Below the pieces are notes generated by a model. The model saw only the letters and a program-made list of their open reading frames with translations, did no database searches and had not been told where the DNA came from. A stretch of DNA of 64,000 nucleotides from Sipunculus nudus (taxonomy: Eukaryota; Annelida; Sipuncula; Golfingiida; Sipunculidae), in the NCBI GenBank assembly GCA_026874595.1, contig CM049307.1:65567189-65631188 (forward strand), read 5' to 3'. Made by a program: the position numbers and the translations under genes. Positions 1 through 11,721 of the stretch are shown here, one piece after another. How positions within the stretch are numbered: the stretch's first letter is position 1; every line of letters begins with the position of its first letter.

Positions 1-202
1 TACACACAAGCTCATGTGAGTAAGTGTTCTAGCACAGATCTTCCACACAAGCTCATGTGAGGGAGTGTTCCAGCACAGATCTTACACACAGGCTCATGTA
101 AGCAAATGCTCCATCACAGATTTTCTACTTAAGCTCATGTGAGCAAGTGTTCACACAGGCTCAATTGAGCAAGAGTTCAAGCATAGATCTTACACACAGG
201 CA
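1..202. repeat. Minisatellite, about 48-60 bp unit, running in from outside the window
   Basis: About four irregular copies share the words ACACAAGCTCATGTGAG, AAGTGTTC and AGCACAGATCTTAC. The array is already under way at base 1, so its left end is not seen. No coding potential is visible. Nothing further is recognised between about 203 and 640, which is AT-rich unique-looking sequence. Confidence 0.75.
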
Positions 203-644
203 CTTAATAATATAATAAAACATGAAGAATCATAACGCTTTTTGCGACGAAATGTTAATATTTAGACAATTTAAACAATTTTTTATTAAAAAATATTATA
301 TTAAAGTAATATTTTGGTCCATTTCATTTAGAAAATGCATGGTAACAGGAGCTACTGCATGCTGCACGGGGTTCAAAATTATTATTTTTTAATCCATTTT
401 TGAGAATTAAAAAGAAAAGTCAATTAATAATTCCTTACTCGTTCGAGGGTTTGTCACTATTACTTAACATTATGTATCAAAGATGAGCACTCCAAATGAT
501 CAAATGTACCATTCTGAAAGACAGCCGGATACCGATTTCCTCCCGACTTTTAACTTATTCAGCTTGACACAGCGATATCAAGTGTATTTGACCTGGTATA
601 TACAGGTATGAGACTTTTACTGCGGCAAATTCCACCGAATGTAT

Positions 645-790
645 TGTGTTACGGGGTGACATAAAAGCGGACCGAACTGTCTCGCTAGTGAAGCTTGCTT
701 TGCTAGCGAAGGGGTTGGTAAGCCACCGTTATGGTTTCGAATCCGGGATCGGCCCAATATTTTTCCCTGAGCAATTTGTCTTCGTAATAA
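645..790 (+). mobile_element. tRNA-like SINE unit, copy 1
   Basis: This unit shares TGTTACGGGGTGACATAAAA at its start and GAGCAATTTGTCTTCGTAA at its end with the unit at 914-1040. It contains GGTTTCGAATCC (733-744), which resembles the B box of RNA polymerase III promoters. Unlike copy 2 it has about 34 extra bases between GGACCGA and the AGGGGTTG segment. The tRNA fold is therefore broken, and a SINE relic is more likely than a tRNA gene. Confidence 0.5.
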
Positions 791-913
791 AATTTGGGCT
801 TGTCCAACGTGACGGTAATCATTGTGGCCCAGGAAATAAGCTCATCAAAGTGTGACTCCTGGGATAATTAGTCTTGTTCTGAATTCTGATAGCAGAACGC
901 TCTTAAAAGGGAG

Positions 914-1040
914 TGTGTTACGAGGTGACATAAAAGCGGACCGAAGGGGTTGATACGCCGGACTTGTGCGCCACCGACCTGGGTTCGACTCCCGAATCGG
1001 TCCAATGTTTTCCCATGAGCAATTTGTCTTCGTAACAATT
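914..1040 (+). mobile_element. tRNA-like SINE unit, copy 2
   Basis: A 66-base core (938-1003) is bounded by GGACCGA and TCGGTCC, a perfect 7-bp acceptor-like stem. A B-box-like GGTTCGACTCC lies at 982-992, inside a partial T arm. One extra base separates the T arm from the acceptor strand, and the D and anticodon arms are short and irregular, so a working tRNA is unlikely. The unit sits 269 bp after copy 1 in the same orientation. A tRNA-derived SINE head is the best reading. Only two copies are seen here, so interspersion across the genome is assumed. Confidence 0.5.
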
Positions 1041-1126
1041 GGTTGTCGACAAGATAAAAATACTATTTTAAACTTTAGGATTATCTCGTGACGTGTTTGT
1101 GGTAAGTAACTAGTTAATAAACGCAC

Positions 1127-2390
1127 TTAAAAAAAACTTAAAAAACGAAAGCAGCATCCGCGGTTTGGCGTTACGGTAGTGATAACGCTTGTCTGAGCGT
1201 TAGCCTTCTCACTGCTGACATTGTATTTGTGTCCCTTTCGCTAGTATTGGTGGTCGAATTTAATTAAAATGGACGAATCGGAAATATTTGGTGTCCGACT
1301 TATAGAGGAATTAAACATTATATTACCACACACAAAAGAGAAATTCATACAACAATCTTCGGCCAATGCACACATTATAGTGAGGGAAAAGACATCTGGC
1401 GGCAAACATGGGAACTACTCTTTTACCCGGCCTCTGAACAAGACTGGCGTTTATTTTTCTAAGACAATGTTTATCTGAGACAATGCCATCATGTATGCTC
1501 GGCGAATATTTAAGGCCCGGGGCCTGATCAAGAAAATACCATAGTCGAAATCAAAGTGGACAGGGGTCAGTCGCCATGGCTCAGTTGTAGCGAGTTAAAG
1601 TCGCAATTTCTGCCACGATATCCTACTTTCCTCATATCAAGCCACTTCCCATCACCACAAATCTTTAAGTACACGGTTTGCGGACGTGGCCGGACACTGG
1701 AGATTTCGATTCTGAACATAGTCTTTCTGTTGTGTTTGGTAAAAGAACACAGCTTATTTTGTTTTCCTCTGAGTATCTTTGGGAGATCCTGCATGGTGTG
1801 TTATGTGAGATCCCATAGAGACCATTCATTCCACGTGCGGCTTACCTGTCATTGGACCATGTGAAATGACTTGATCTGGAAGTGATCTGGGAGCGTGAGA
1901 TGCACGCAGTGTCCAGAAATCGGATGTGCAGCCATGGCAACGGTGTTGCTAAATTCCATTTGACAATAATAACATCCACCTAAGACTGAGCTATATTAGA
2001 GCCAGGGGCGTAACCAGACCTGGCCGTCCGGGGGTGCAAAACTCAAGAGGTTTCACGATTCTGTACCAGTTGAGCTGAAGACGAAGTGCACTGCGTGTCT
2101 TAGGATTCTTAGTTTTCTTACACATGGCATAGGATAACTTTGGACATTATTAATCTCTGGGGAATATGGATCCCTTTACGCAATTCTGCCTGTAGAAAAA
2201 TAATATAGCCCTCTTAATATTTTTACTTGCTGTTTTCTGTTTGTCAGTATGTACTACAAATAGGCAGTAATCAGTGGTTAGGGTATAAGAATCAATCTGA
2301 AAAGATGGATATTAATTTGAAAGGTGAATAAAAAATGCAAAAGTTTAGCTTGATCTGATATTTACGATGGTTCGCATAGTACATGCACAA
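1127..2390. other. No gene recognised
   Basis: Short reading frames occur (for example 1269-1478 +) but none shows a recognisable domain, splice structure or codon pattern. A CAGGGGCGTAACCAGA motif near 2005 resembles the end of a hAT-like MITE, but no partner end was found. Confidence 0.4.
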
Positions 2391-2395
2391 AATTA

Positions 2396-2496
2396 TTTTT
2401 ATCTCGTTCACACACGATAGTATCTATTGGCCACGCGATAATTATCTCGTTCCCACGAGATAGTATCTCGTTGCCACGCGATAATACGCGTTTGTA
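2396..2496. repeat. Short palindromic repeats, TATCTCGT...ACGAGATA
   Basis: Three to four variants of a roughly 20-bp inverted repeat follow each other. The clearest is TATCTCGTTCCCACGAGATA, whose 8-bp arms pair perfectly. Degenerate versions with CACGCGATAA alternate with it. No gene is linked to it. Confidence 0.6.
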
Positions 2497-2499
2497 TGC

Positions 2500-3540
2500 C
2501 ATGCTAGCTAAAGCCCTCATTTGGACATGAAAGTCTGTGGTCTGTTGTATGTCAGAACGCTGATGCAACTTAAATTGCTTATATGTATTTCGTTGTATGT
2601 GCGTTTGCTCCGAATGCTTCGAGGTAAATTTTCAGCGGTTTTCATTGCGTCGGTTCAACAGTTCATTGCGTTGGTTCAACTTGCTCATTTTTATTTGTTC
2701 ATGGAAAACTGTATTGAATTTGTTTTTTTCAGGACAAGGGTGATATAAACCCCTGTGTACCACACATATAAATTAAACTGAAACACTTTCGGAAAATCTT
2801 AGCCACCATAGATATCCAATTGTTATGATGTGGTCCAAATTTAAAATAATAATTAAAAATTTACTAATATAAAGTAACTGTATAATATAGTAATTTATAG
2901 CCACACATCCAATTTTGTTGAAGTCATGCATATCAAGTGCAAATGCCAAGTTGGGGTAATATGGCTCCCTCCCATTTGCATTCTTTCATATAAGGAAAGG
3001 CCATGTTATGGAAATCAAATTCTAAAAATTATAATTTTTAGTGTATTTTATCATTTCAGCATCAGTTTTAATATGCTTAACAATAAAACTCACATTTTTT
3101 GTCCCTTGGCGAAATTAAGCAACTCTGCCAGAAAGTCCATTGAAAAGTACAGGGATCCATAATGCCCCAGTGTTTTGAAAATATGGATCCCTCTGACTAA
3201 CTGCCTATTATGCCAGTTTACATACAAAGTGTTAATGGCATTTTAAGTTTTTTACTTGTAGTAGCATACCCAGTGACGCAAGTATCATGCAATGTACAAC
3301 CGCAGATGGGAGTGACAGTCAATCTGACCACAAACAGTGCAACCCTGGTCAAAAGGTCATGTAGCTTGGTGATGGTACCACAAATGAACCAAACCTAATT
3401 ATTTCTAGTTTCCCTGAGCAGCAGTTTCCCTAAAGATTTATTTAAACTGAGATTTTTTAACTACTTTTGTTTCCCACTTCTTTATAAGTATTAATAACAA
3501 TAGTAGTAATGTAGGCCTAACAGGCCACCACCACTATTTT
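2500..3540. other. No gene recognised
   Basis: AT-rich sequence with several short chance reading frames. A phrase like TATGGATCCCT recurs near 2166 and 3182, hinting at an old dispersed repeat. No domain or exon pattern was seen. Confidence 0.35.
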
Positions 3541-3554
3541 TGTTAGTTAGATGA

Positions 3555-3897
3555 GTAGCTAGGTGTTCTTTTATTTTCTTCCCTAAGCCCCTTCTATTTT
3601 CATTAGCTTCCATTTTTGCTCCTTTCTCATATTTTTTCCTTTCTTCTTTTCTTCTACAAATTCTCCTTTTACGTTTCCTTTTCTATCCTTTCCTCTCCCT
3701 TCCTTTTTCTTCTTCCTTTCCTTTCTCCATTTTCTTTCCCTTTTCTTACCTTTTCTTCCTCTTCTTTTTCTTCTTGAACTTTTCCTTCCTTTTCTCTTCT
3801 TTCCTCTCTACCTTCTTTCCTTTTTTACCTTCCTTTTTTCCCTTCCTTATTTTTTACCCCCTTTCCGTTTTTTTGGGGTCGGAGGGGGGGGGGGGGG
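3555..3897 (+). repeat. Long pyrimidine tract ending in a G run
   Basis: About 310 bases of almost pure C/T with interspersed TTCC, TTTTC and CCTTT words end next to a run of about 14 G (3884-3897). Such strand-asymmetric tracts can form triplex (H-DNA) structures; that is general knowledge and untested here. Confidence 0.7.
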
Positions 3898-3898
3898 T

Positions 3899-4208
3899 CC
3901 CAGGTTACAGCGTTATGTCCGTGTATTATTAACCATTCCAAGGTTAAAGCGTGATGTCCATGTATCATTGACTGGCCCAGGTTACAGCGTGATGTCCGTG
4001 TATCATTAAGCAGTCCAAGGTTACAGCGTTATGTCCGTGTATTATTAACCATTCCAAGGTTAAAGCGTGATGTCCATGTATCATTGACTGGCCCAGGTTA
4101 CAGCGTGATGTCCGTGTATCATTAAGCAGTCCAAGGTTAAAGCGTTCTGTCCGTGTATCATTAACCAGCCCAACGATCTAGCGGGATGTCCGTATGATAT
4201 AAACCAGT
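3899..4208. repeat. 39-bp minisatellite with trimeric higher-order structure
   Basis: About eight copies of a unit containing CCAAGGTTAAAGCGTGATGT and CCGTGTATCATTAA. The order of variants repeats every three units (about 117 bp), so a three-unit block was duplicated. The last copies are degenerate. Confidence 0.8.
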
Positions 4209-4272
4209 ACTTACTGACCCATCCCAAATAACGGCTTTTCCTTCTTTTGGCCATGGCCCAGCCTTCTGGCAA

Positions 4273-7200
4273 CCACCTTCGTCGCCAGGGATAATTGAAG
4301 AGGGTTAAGACCTATTCTAATTGGCAGAGAGGCCCGTATTCTCTAAAGGCAACATTTACTGGACCTATTGATACCCCCCCCCCCTTACTAACTATATAAC
4401 TTGTATTCGGTTGGCCCCCATTTTAATTGATACAGAGACCCGTGTAATGCTTTGAGAGACTTGACCTTGGTCAAGTCTCGCCAGGCATGAAGCTTCTCTC
4501 GGTTTCTAAACATGTTCGGATACAATAGTGCCGCAGGGAAATCGACAACCAGTTGGGAATCTATGTATTGTGGGCATACAGAGATGAATTTGAATTGCTT
4601 TTACCTTCTTATATAAGTTTACCAATTGTACACGCACGGTGGCAAGATTAACAAGTGGCCCATTGGCCGTGACACTCATTTGACTTTGACATTCATGTGA
4701 TGTCGTGATCTGGTGAAAAAAATGTTAAGGAACCTTGAACAATGAATAACTTCTGAATAACTAATGCAGCAAATCATGCTTTTTGCCTTTAGTCCTTAGA
4801 AAATAGGTAACAGTGACTCTATGTGGGGTTTCCAAGAGGATTTTACCAAGAACTCGATATATATAAATGCCATGAACACTTTAAACTTCTGCTAATTTTC
4901 ATTTATGTTTTATTGTTGTAAATTTAATTTTAAAATTCATATTAAAATGAAAGTTTTCATTTGCGATTCATTTCAGTCGAATTTTAGAAAACACAAACAA
5001 ATTGCCCCATGCCGTTCATATGAAATGTATTCATCGATGTTTCACTCGGCCACAAAAGCTGATGTAATCCCTAATAATACACAAATAACCACTAATTAAA
5101 TTACCTAAAGTAGCTTTAAATTGTGAGCTTCCATTTGGCTTGAAATAAGCTAAATGACAAATTAACATTTTTATTTCATTTGGCCCATCAAATTGATGAT
5201 AAGAACTTAACTTGCCTCTATATGAAAAATAACGGTAAGGTTTTAAATGAAATGTCTTTTTATATTTTAAAACTTTTAATTTTGAAATATAGTTTCGAAA
5301 TTAATTTTAATGGATTCAGTACATAAAAATTAGGTAAAATGGTAGCTGATTAAATTTAGCAGTACACAACGTAACAATTTTCAAGAGTGAACCCTGGACA
5401 TAAACCCATATATTTTAAAAAATATATGTATCGAAGTCAGTTTACAAAATTGCCGATTTCAAGCCTTTTGGACACCTTCCCAGAGGGGTAATGTTCGGAA
5501 ATATGATCTCTATGAATTACTTCAACAGAAAATGGCATCAAACCAAATAGACGGGGGGTACAGCAAAACTTAAAATTCCAGGATTGGCCCCAGGACTATT
5601 ACGGTGTACCAAACTTTCATTTTTGAGCCATAGCTTCAAATAGCATAATCATACTTAAAGTTTAGTTTTTACACGTGACATGGGTTTGTTTTCTCTGGAA
5701 GAAAAAAGATTCACAGAGATAACACTTTATAGAAATAACAGTAACTCGGTCTAGGTGTATCCTTGAAGAAGGGTCTCACGGATAGGAACCATCGAATATA
5801 AGTATTCAGATAGAGTCGTCTTCTCCCAGCGTCACAAGCAAATTGTGACAATGTAGAATTAGTAAGCATTCTTAAGTATTTTATTTGTATCTGGATGAAA
5901 GACCATTAAGTAATGATCAATGGTTAATTGATCAATGGTAAACTGTGGATAGTGGTTAAAGGGTACAACTTGCGCCTTTGGGGTCAGCTGTTGGGATTGT
6001 AAAGACGCTTGTCGGACGTCCTGGACTCTATTGAGTGTGATAACTGTCATAAGTTAAAGAGAGATGTTTACATTTTATAAAGCCAGATTACAGATCAAAT
6101 ACGCCGATGGTTTGCACGTGCAGGCATTCCACGAACCCATGAGATATGGTAGTTGTGATGTAACGTAATGTATGCAGATAGTCACCGCACACCGTCATGA
6201 ATGTTATCATACAGGGATGTCGTCTGCCGTGACAGTTGTAAAGCGGCCCTGGGCGTATTTGTACAGAATTTGTGTCAGTGTCGTGTCTTGAGATTATGTA
6301 GCGGTACATATACCATACCAGCAGAACTGACATCGCTGGCAGTGGTATCGGTATCCATACACTCCGATATCGAATCAAAAAAGTTAGAACTAACTTTTAA
6401 ACTGACAGCTTCTCACTTTTTATTTGGATGATGTCAGCATAAAAATGCATTTAGTCTGTTTGATTGGTATATCCACAGCATGTTTACATAATAATAAGTT
6501 GGCTGAAATGTATTAATTTTTGTATATGTGGGTCTTTATCCACCTGAGTACTCAGAAACAGCCTGTCGTCTGTTCAAACATGGCTGCTTGATTTACATCT
6601 GCTACCACTGCTACTAGGGGGCGCCTTTGTGCTATACAAATTAGACTCTTACTCTTCCCCTAGACTTTCAAACTTGAGACTTGGGATGGTTATTTTTTTG
6701 TTCCGGGAATATCCTAAAGGTTGTTTAGTTCATGTTTATATTTAAAGTTTACATACCAGTTAAGTGGGTGGACAATGATTGTGTGTACCCGTGTTTAAAG
6801 GGTGTAAAAGCCAGGACTGGTGCACTGTAAAATTTAAGCTTAAATCTCAGTCTCGGTGCTTTTACACGATCGTATTTGAGTCAATAACACTTCCGCACTC
6901 ACATTATAACATCCAGACTGCTTGACGTATTTCCTTATTGTAGATTTGGTTGATGTCTTCCGAGGTAGCGAGTGTCAATGTCCGAAGTTTGATTAATCTC
7001 GGCTTTGGTTTAAATCCATGCAGTTAAATTCCAAATCCAATTCTTTATAATAAACCAGTTCCGATTCGAAAACGTTAAAAATGGACGTCGGCACTTTGCA
7101 ATGGATCTGCGAAGACAGGCCTATGCAGTGAACACTGCCAGTATCGGCACCGGCTGCTATGTCGGAACCAGACGTTCCAATAAAACTTCTTGCCATATCG

Positions 7201-8620
7201 CAGACATGGCACCGACATAGGTCAGTTTCGTGACCCAACCCAGGTGGTGTGGTTGGTGTCCACCTTTTGGTGTTGCTGCTCTGTCTGTCGCAGTTCAGGT
7301 TTTATGTTTTATGCATGACGCATAAGCAACTGAAACATTTTTAGCGATTACGACGTCGTATTTTGGTGTCACAAATGGATAGATGTAGTTGAAGCAGTAT
7401 TTTGCAGTAAATATCCTGACATTCAGTCTGTCACAAAAGTAGCTAACCTTTCAGTGGCGATCTTGTCATGGACCATCATGCTCATGGTTGTTATCCGGCC
7501 TGAAGTGTACCCTGCAGACTGCGCCAAACCGGTTGACCTGGCCCGTGTGTCTGTACCATCAGACTGTTTACATTTTATTATTGTCGTATGCAGTTTGGTT
7601 AAAAAAAGGTCATAACAAAGGACAAGTATTATAAACCCGGTTGATTCAGTATGAATATTGCATCCTGAATCTTGTATGCTTCATTCACTATTCTGCGAAA
7701 AATAACTAAACTTTATTTACGTCACTGCTTTATGTTTCTTTGCATGAATCTCTACAACATCTTTGTTTTGTTTCATTCACTTATCAAGTCTTCATAAGGC
7801 TGAGTCTATATCAAATGACGGTGAACCCACTCCAGTCGGATATGCACGGTTATTTTTTTCTTGAACTATCGGGACTGGTGCAAAGTGTGTCACACCAGGT
7901 GGATTCCCCGAATTTCAACCAAAATACTGAGATATTTGAAAATGTTTGGTCCAGGAGCGATTGCAGCGGATACCAAAGAGTGAAAAACTTCATAGATTTG
8001 CTGTTTTCGCCTAAGGAAGTCCTATATGAAATTTAAAATACATATCTTGATATTACTGACAGCTCAATTAACCCTTTGTATACGGGAAATAATTTATTGA
8101 TGAGTGTATTTTATAGACAAACAGGGCAGACGACTGCTGCACTAGGCTTGTTTTTTTTTTTTTAATGAAAACACTATAGCCGTTCACGCTGTTCCTTCAC
8201 AGCAGAACTGTTCGTCATGAGCCCCATGCACTGAGGCCGCGAGGTCATTTTCCGGTATCTGTAACGGCTGTGTAATAAAATCCCCATAACGTGATGGATT
8301 ATCTGCCGGGATCGTCAGTTACTGCCAGCCGCCTCAATATTAGTTTATGAAAGGTGGACTTTGAATGCGAGAAATCTTAACTATAACAAATCAAAACACA
8401 ATTTGTCCCAGATCTAATACACGGCTGTCCCCGGTAGATGACGTCAGCAAAATGCCTAACACTGATTTTGATGCTTGGTTTCGAATAAAAAAAAATGTGG
8501 CCATAGATATCCTTATCATGAAATGAGGCTGACTCTGCTGGATCTGAAAGATATGGGAAATTTGTTGTGTGTTTGCTGTTGACGGTATGTTCTGTCACAG
8601 GAGAAGTTTATGTCCCTACG
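4273..8620. other. Long stretch with no gene recognised
   Basis: I read both strands for domains, claudin-type TM1 or GLW...C...C motifs and long exons and found none. Reading frames are under 100 codons and look random. A T-run lies at about 8150-8163. Missing upstream exons of the CACNG-like gene could be here but were not detectable by eye. Confidence 0.35.
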
Positions 8621-8621
8621 T

Positions 8622-8682
<61 letters not shown>
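8622..8682. repeat. (AT)n microsatellite
   Basis: About 60 bases of nearly uninterrupted TA/AT dinucleotides. Sequence from here to about 9370 shows no gene. Confidence 0.95.
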
Positions 8683-8685
<3 letters not shown>

Positions 8686-9373
8686 GCTTTCAATATAAAG
8701 AGAAATTGAGTTAGGAACGCTTAGGCCGAAATTATGATGGTCACACAAAAGTACCCCAAGGGAAGGGATCTCTGTAAAATTTTGTAAAATTGAATCTTTT
8801 ATATTTATATTACTTCATAGTCATAATGATTTGATACCGTGTCATATGATTATTTTATTATTTCATATTTCTGCGCAGTTTTTACATAATTTACAGCCCT
8901 TTTTAATGACACGAAACATTTTTTATGCTTGCTGAATATATCTCTTCAGATAATGTTTTTGTATTATGAGTACACTGTCAGGTCAAAAAGATTGGTTGTT
9001 CATTGTAATAGAGCTATATATTTCTAAACTATCAATCTTGTTACCGTTTGCCTGAGATTGTTACATTTAGGGATAGGTCGAGTAAGGAAAGGTCCAAAAG
9101 GGTTACCGGGGCGCTACCGACAAAGGGATGTCGTGTAATATCTAACAGGATGACGTCATGGTTGAACATACAAGAAGCTGCGGTTCGTGAGTAATCATCG
9201 GAATCGCCGGTAGGGTAGAGCTTCCCTTTGTTAGTTGAACAGTGTGTTATAGCCTGAATTGAGAAGACGTGTTTAGATCATAACTGACTGTGTTTACAAA
9301 TTTTTAACTATGTGAAGGTTGTATTGTAAATTGTACTTGCCTGAGTTTTGGATGTATCTGATCTTTTTTAACA

Positions 9374-9615
9374 TTAAACAAAAACGCTGTCTGGTTACCC
9401 CAACACAAACGCTATCTGGTTACCTTTCATAACCGCTATCTGGTTACTCTTACATGAACGCAACCTGGTTACCCCTACCTGAACGCTATCTAGTTACCCC
9501 TACATGAATGCTATCTGGTTACCCCTACATGAACGCTATTTAGTTACCCCTACATGAACGCTATCTAGTTACCCCTACATGAACGCTATCTAGTTACCCC
9601 TACATAAACGGTGGT
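9374..9615. repeat. Minisatellite, about 26-bp unit
   Basis: About nine copies of a unit with ACGCTATCTGGTTACCCC and TACATGA. Variants alternate TCTGG and TCTAG. The last copy is truncated. No gene is recognised between 9616 and 10620. Confidence 0.85.
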
Positions 9616-10644
9616 TACCCCTATAGACGTCTTAATCGGTTTGGACGAATCGAAAACTACCCGAAATATTTGTCGCTTCGGGAACTTTGTGACAGACTGC
9701 TTAAAATGTTCAAAACCGTTATTATGGTTTCGTAGGATTTCAGTTAATTCGGTAAATTTTACCTAGGTGGATGCGGACATGGATATCTAGTTGCAACCAG
9801 TTTCCAAGCCCTTTGATAGATCTAATCGAAAGTATTTAATCCAAAGTTTAAAAAAGATATATTAGATTTTCAAAGAAAGGCAACTGGAAAGAGAAAACAA
9901 GTCGAGTAACAATTAAGGCATTGCCGACAGTCGAAGAAAAGGTTTATATAGAAATCATCCAAAACTATGAAATATCAAACTATTGTTCTTTCTTTGCCGT
10001 ATCAATTGGCCGAAACCAATTACCTTACCTGCATGTAGTTTTAGGAAAGAATACTGGTTTTGCCAGAATCAATCTGAATCATTTAGTATTGTTCTGGCAG
10101 CAGGCAGTACAAATTGTCACGCTTGATGTTTGGGAAAAAATTGTTATACTGAATCAGCTATTACGCACTGGAAACCAGATATAATGGTAGTGGGTTTATT
10201 GTATTGAGAATCACACAGTATTATAGATATAATTAATTGTACCGGCAGGGAGAACGAATTCAAAGAAGGGTTCCGTCACTAGTTAATTTTGTCTTTATGA
10301 ACATGCTTTTTATAGGTCGCCGGGGTTCTCTCTGCGATGTAATGAAGGTCTAAATACTTCTATACAAAGACATCTGCGAAATTAACGATTAGGTCCCCTC
10401 CATGAGTCAGCTTAGATATCACGCCATTGTTGAAACATTTTAGCCACATGTGACATTTATTTTTTTATTCAAATTGCGTTTATCTGAGTGTTTAAAACTG
10501 TTTATATTTACCATTTGATGCGAGTCTTCTGTTGTTATCATTTTCTCGAAAAGGTTTACGCAACATATCTTTTTTTTGTCGAATCTAAAATGAATTTACG
10601 GTAACTGTTTCACTTGTCATTGGGAAACTCTCGGTGTGCATGTT

Positions 10645-10822
10645 TAACGTGGGCAACCACTGACCACTCATGGTTTATACCATCCCGAGTACAACCATCA
10701 CTGGCCACTCCGAGTAGGCCTATATGCCATCACTTGCCACTCCGAGTAGGCCAGTATACAACCACTGGCCACTCCGAATTTATACCATTCCGAGTTTAAA
10801 CTATCACTGGCCGCTCCCAGTT
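10645..10822. repeat. Irregular minisatellite, CACTGGCCACTCCGAGT
   Basis: About five imperfect copies carry the core CACTGGCCACTCCGAGT, spaced roughly 30-40 bp by TATACCATC-like spacers. The array is degenerate. From 10823 to 11715 nothing genic is seen apart from C-runs (near 11021 and 11276) and a short (CA)n. Confidence 0.65.
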
Positions 10823-11721
10823 TCATAGATAGGATGAAGTTATGAATATTCATCCTAATTTCTTGGATGTTCTGACGTATGTATCAGGTATCAACATTTC
10901 TTTATCTAATATATACTAGTAGCCGAACAGTTTTGATCCTTACCAAAAAAAAATAAAAAAAGATTTTTAAGTGTGAACCTTCAAACAATTGTGTTATTTT
11001 AAAGGAGTCACTTTCGTACCCCCCCCCCCCCCCTCCGACATGACTGTATGAGACACTGGCATAGACGCAGTGCAGTTTATCAATAATGCAACCCAGAGAA
11101 AAGAGAACACTTTCATTTTGACGTGCAGGGCTCGCGTGTTGCTTTCAAAAGTACGGGGTTTGACACGCAGTCAATGGACACGAGTAACCCAACGTTATGG
11201 TCCGATTTCTATTAAAATATGTATGAATTGCATCGAGTGGGGGAACAATACCTTGGCCTTTTTACCGCTAATCACCCCCCCCCCCCCCACACACACACAC
11301 ACCAGTAGGTAAAATTGACAAAACAGAATGTAATCTGAATAGGCTTACCATGCTCTCTCATGCCAACAAATGCCGACATATATCTTGGTTATTCGCTTAT
11401 CTGTTCAGTTACATATAGTAATGTTTGCAGACCAGCCCGGGCTTTTTTCTTTCGCCCTGCCACTTTGCTCATTAGAAAACCCTTGAACCAAACATTGTCA
11501 TATCCTAGCTGTTTGATAATTTCCTGTCGGAACATAAGCTTTATAAAACTTCTGCAAGAAGACCGTCCTGTTTGTCACTGAGAATGCTCACAATTACAAA
11601 TCAGTTGCTTGCACACCTAAAATCATTTTCTAAGATTACTTAAAGAACACTGACTTTCTTCTCTAACAAATTCTGCTGAAGTTACCAAGTGTATGCATTA
11701 ACGATCATATTTTTTTCCACT

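Noticed and set aside
938-1003. Possible functional tRNA gene
   Set aside because: The acceptor-like stem and B box are good, but the D and anticodon arms do not fold properly and there is an extra base before the acceptor strand; a SINE head is more likely.
1269-1478. 69-codon frame starting in a reasonable context (AAAATGG)
   Set aside because: No recognisable similarity, no clear donor at the end and no linked exon; it cannot be supported by eye.
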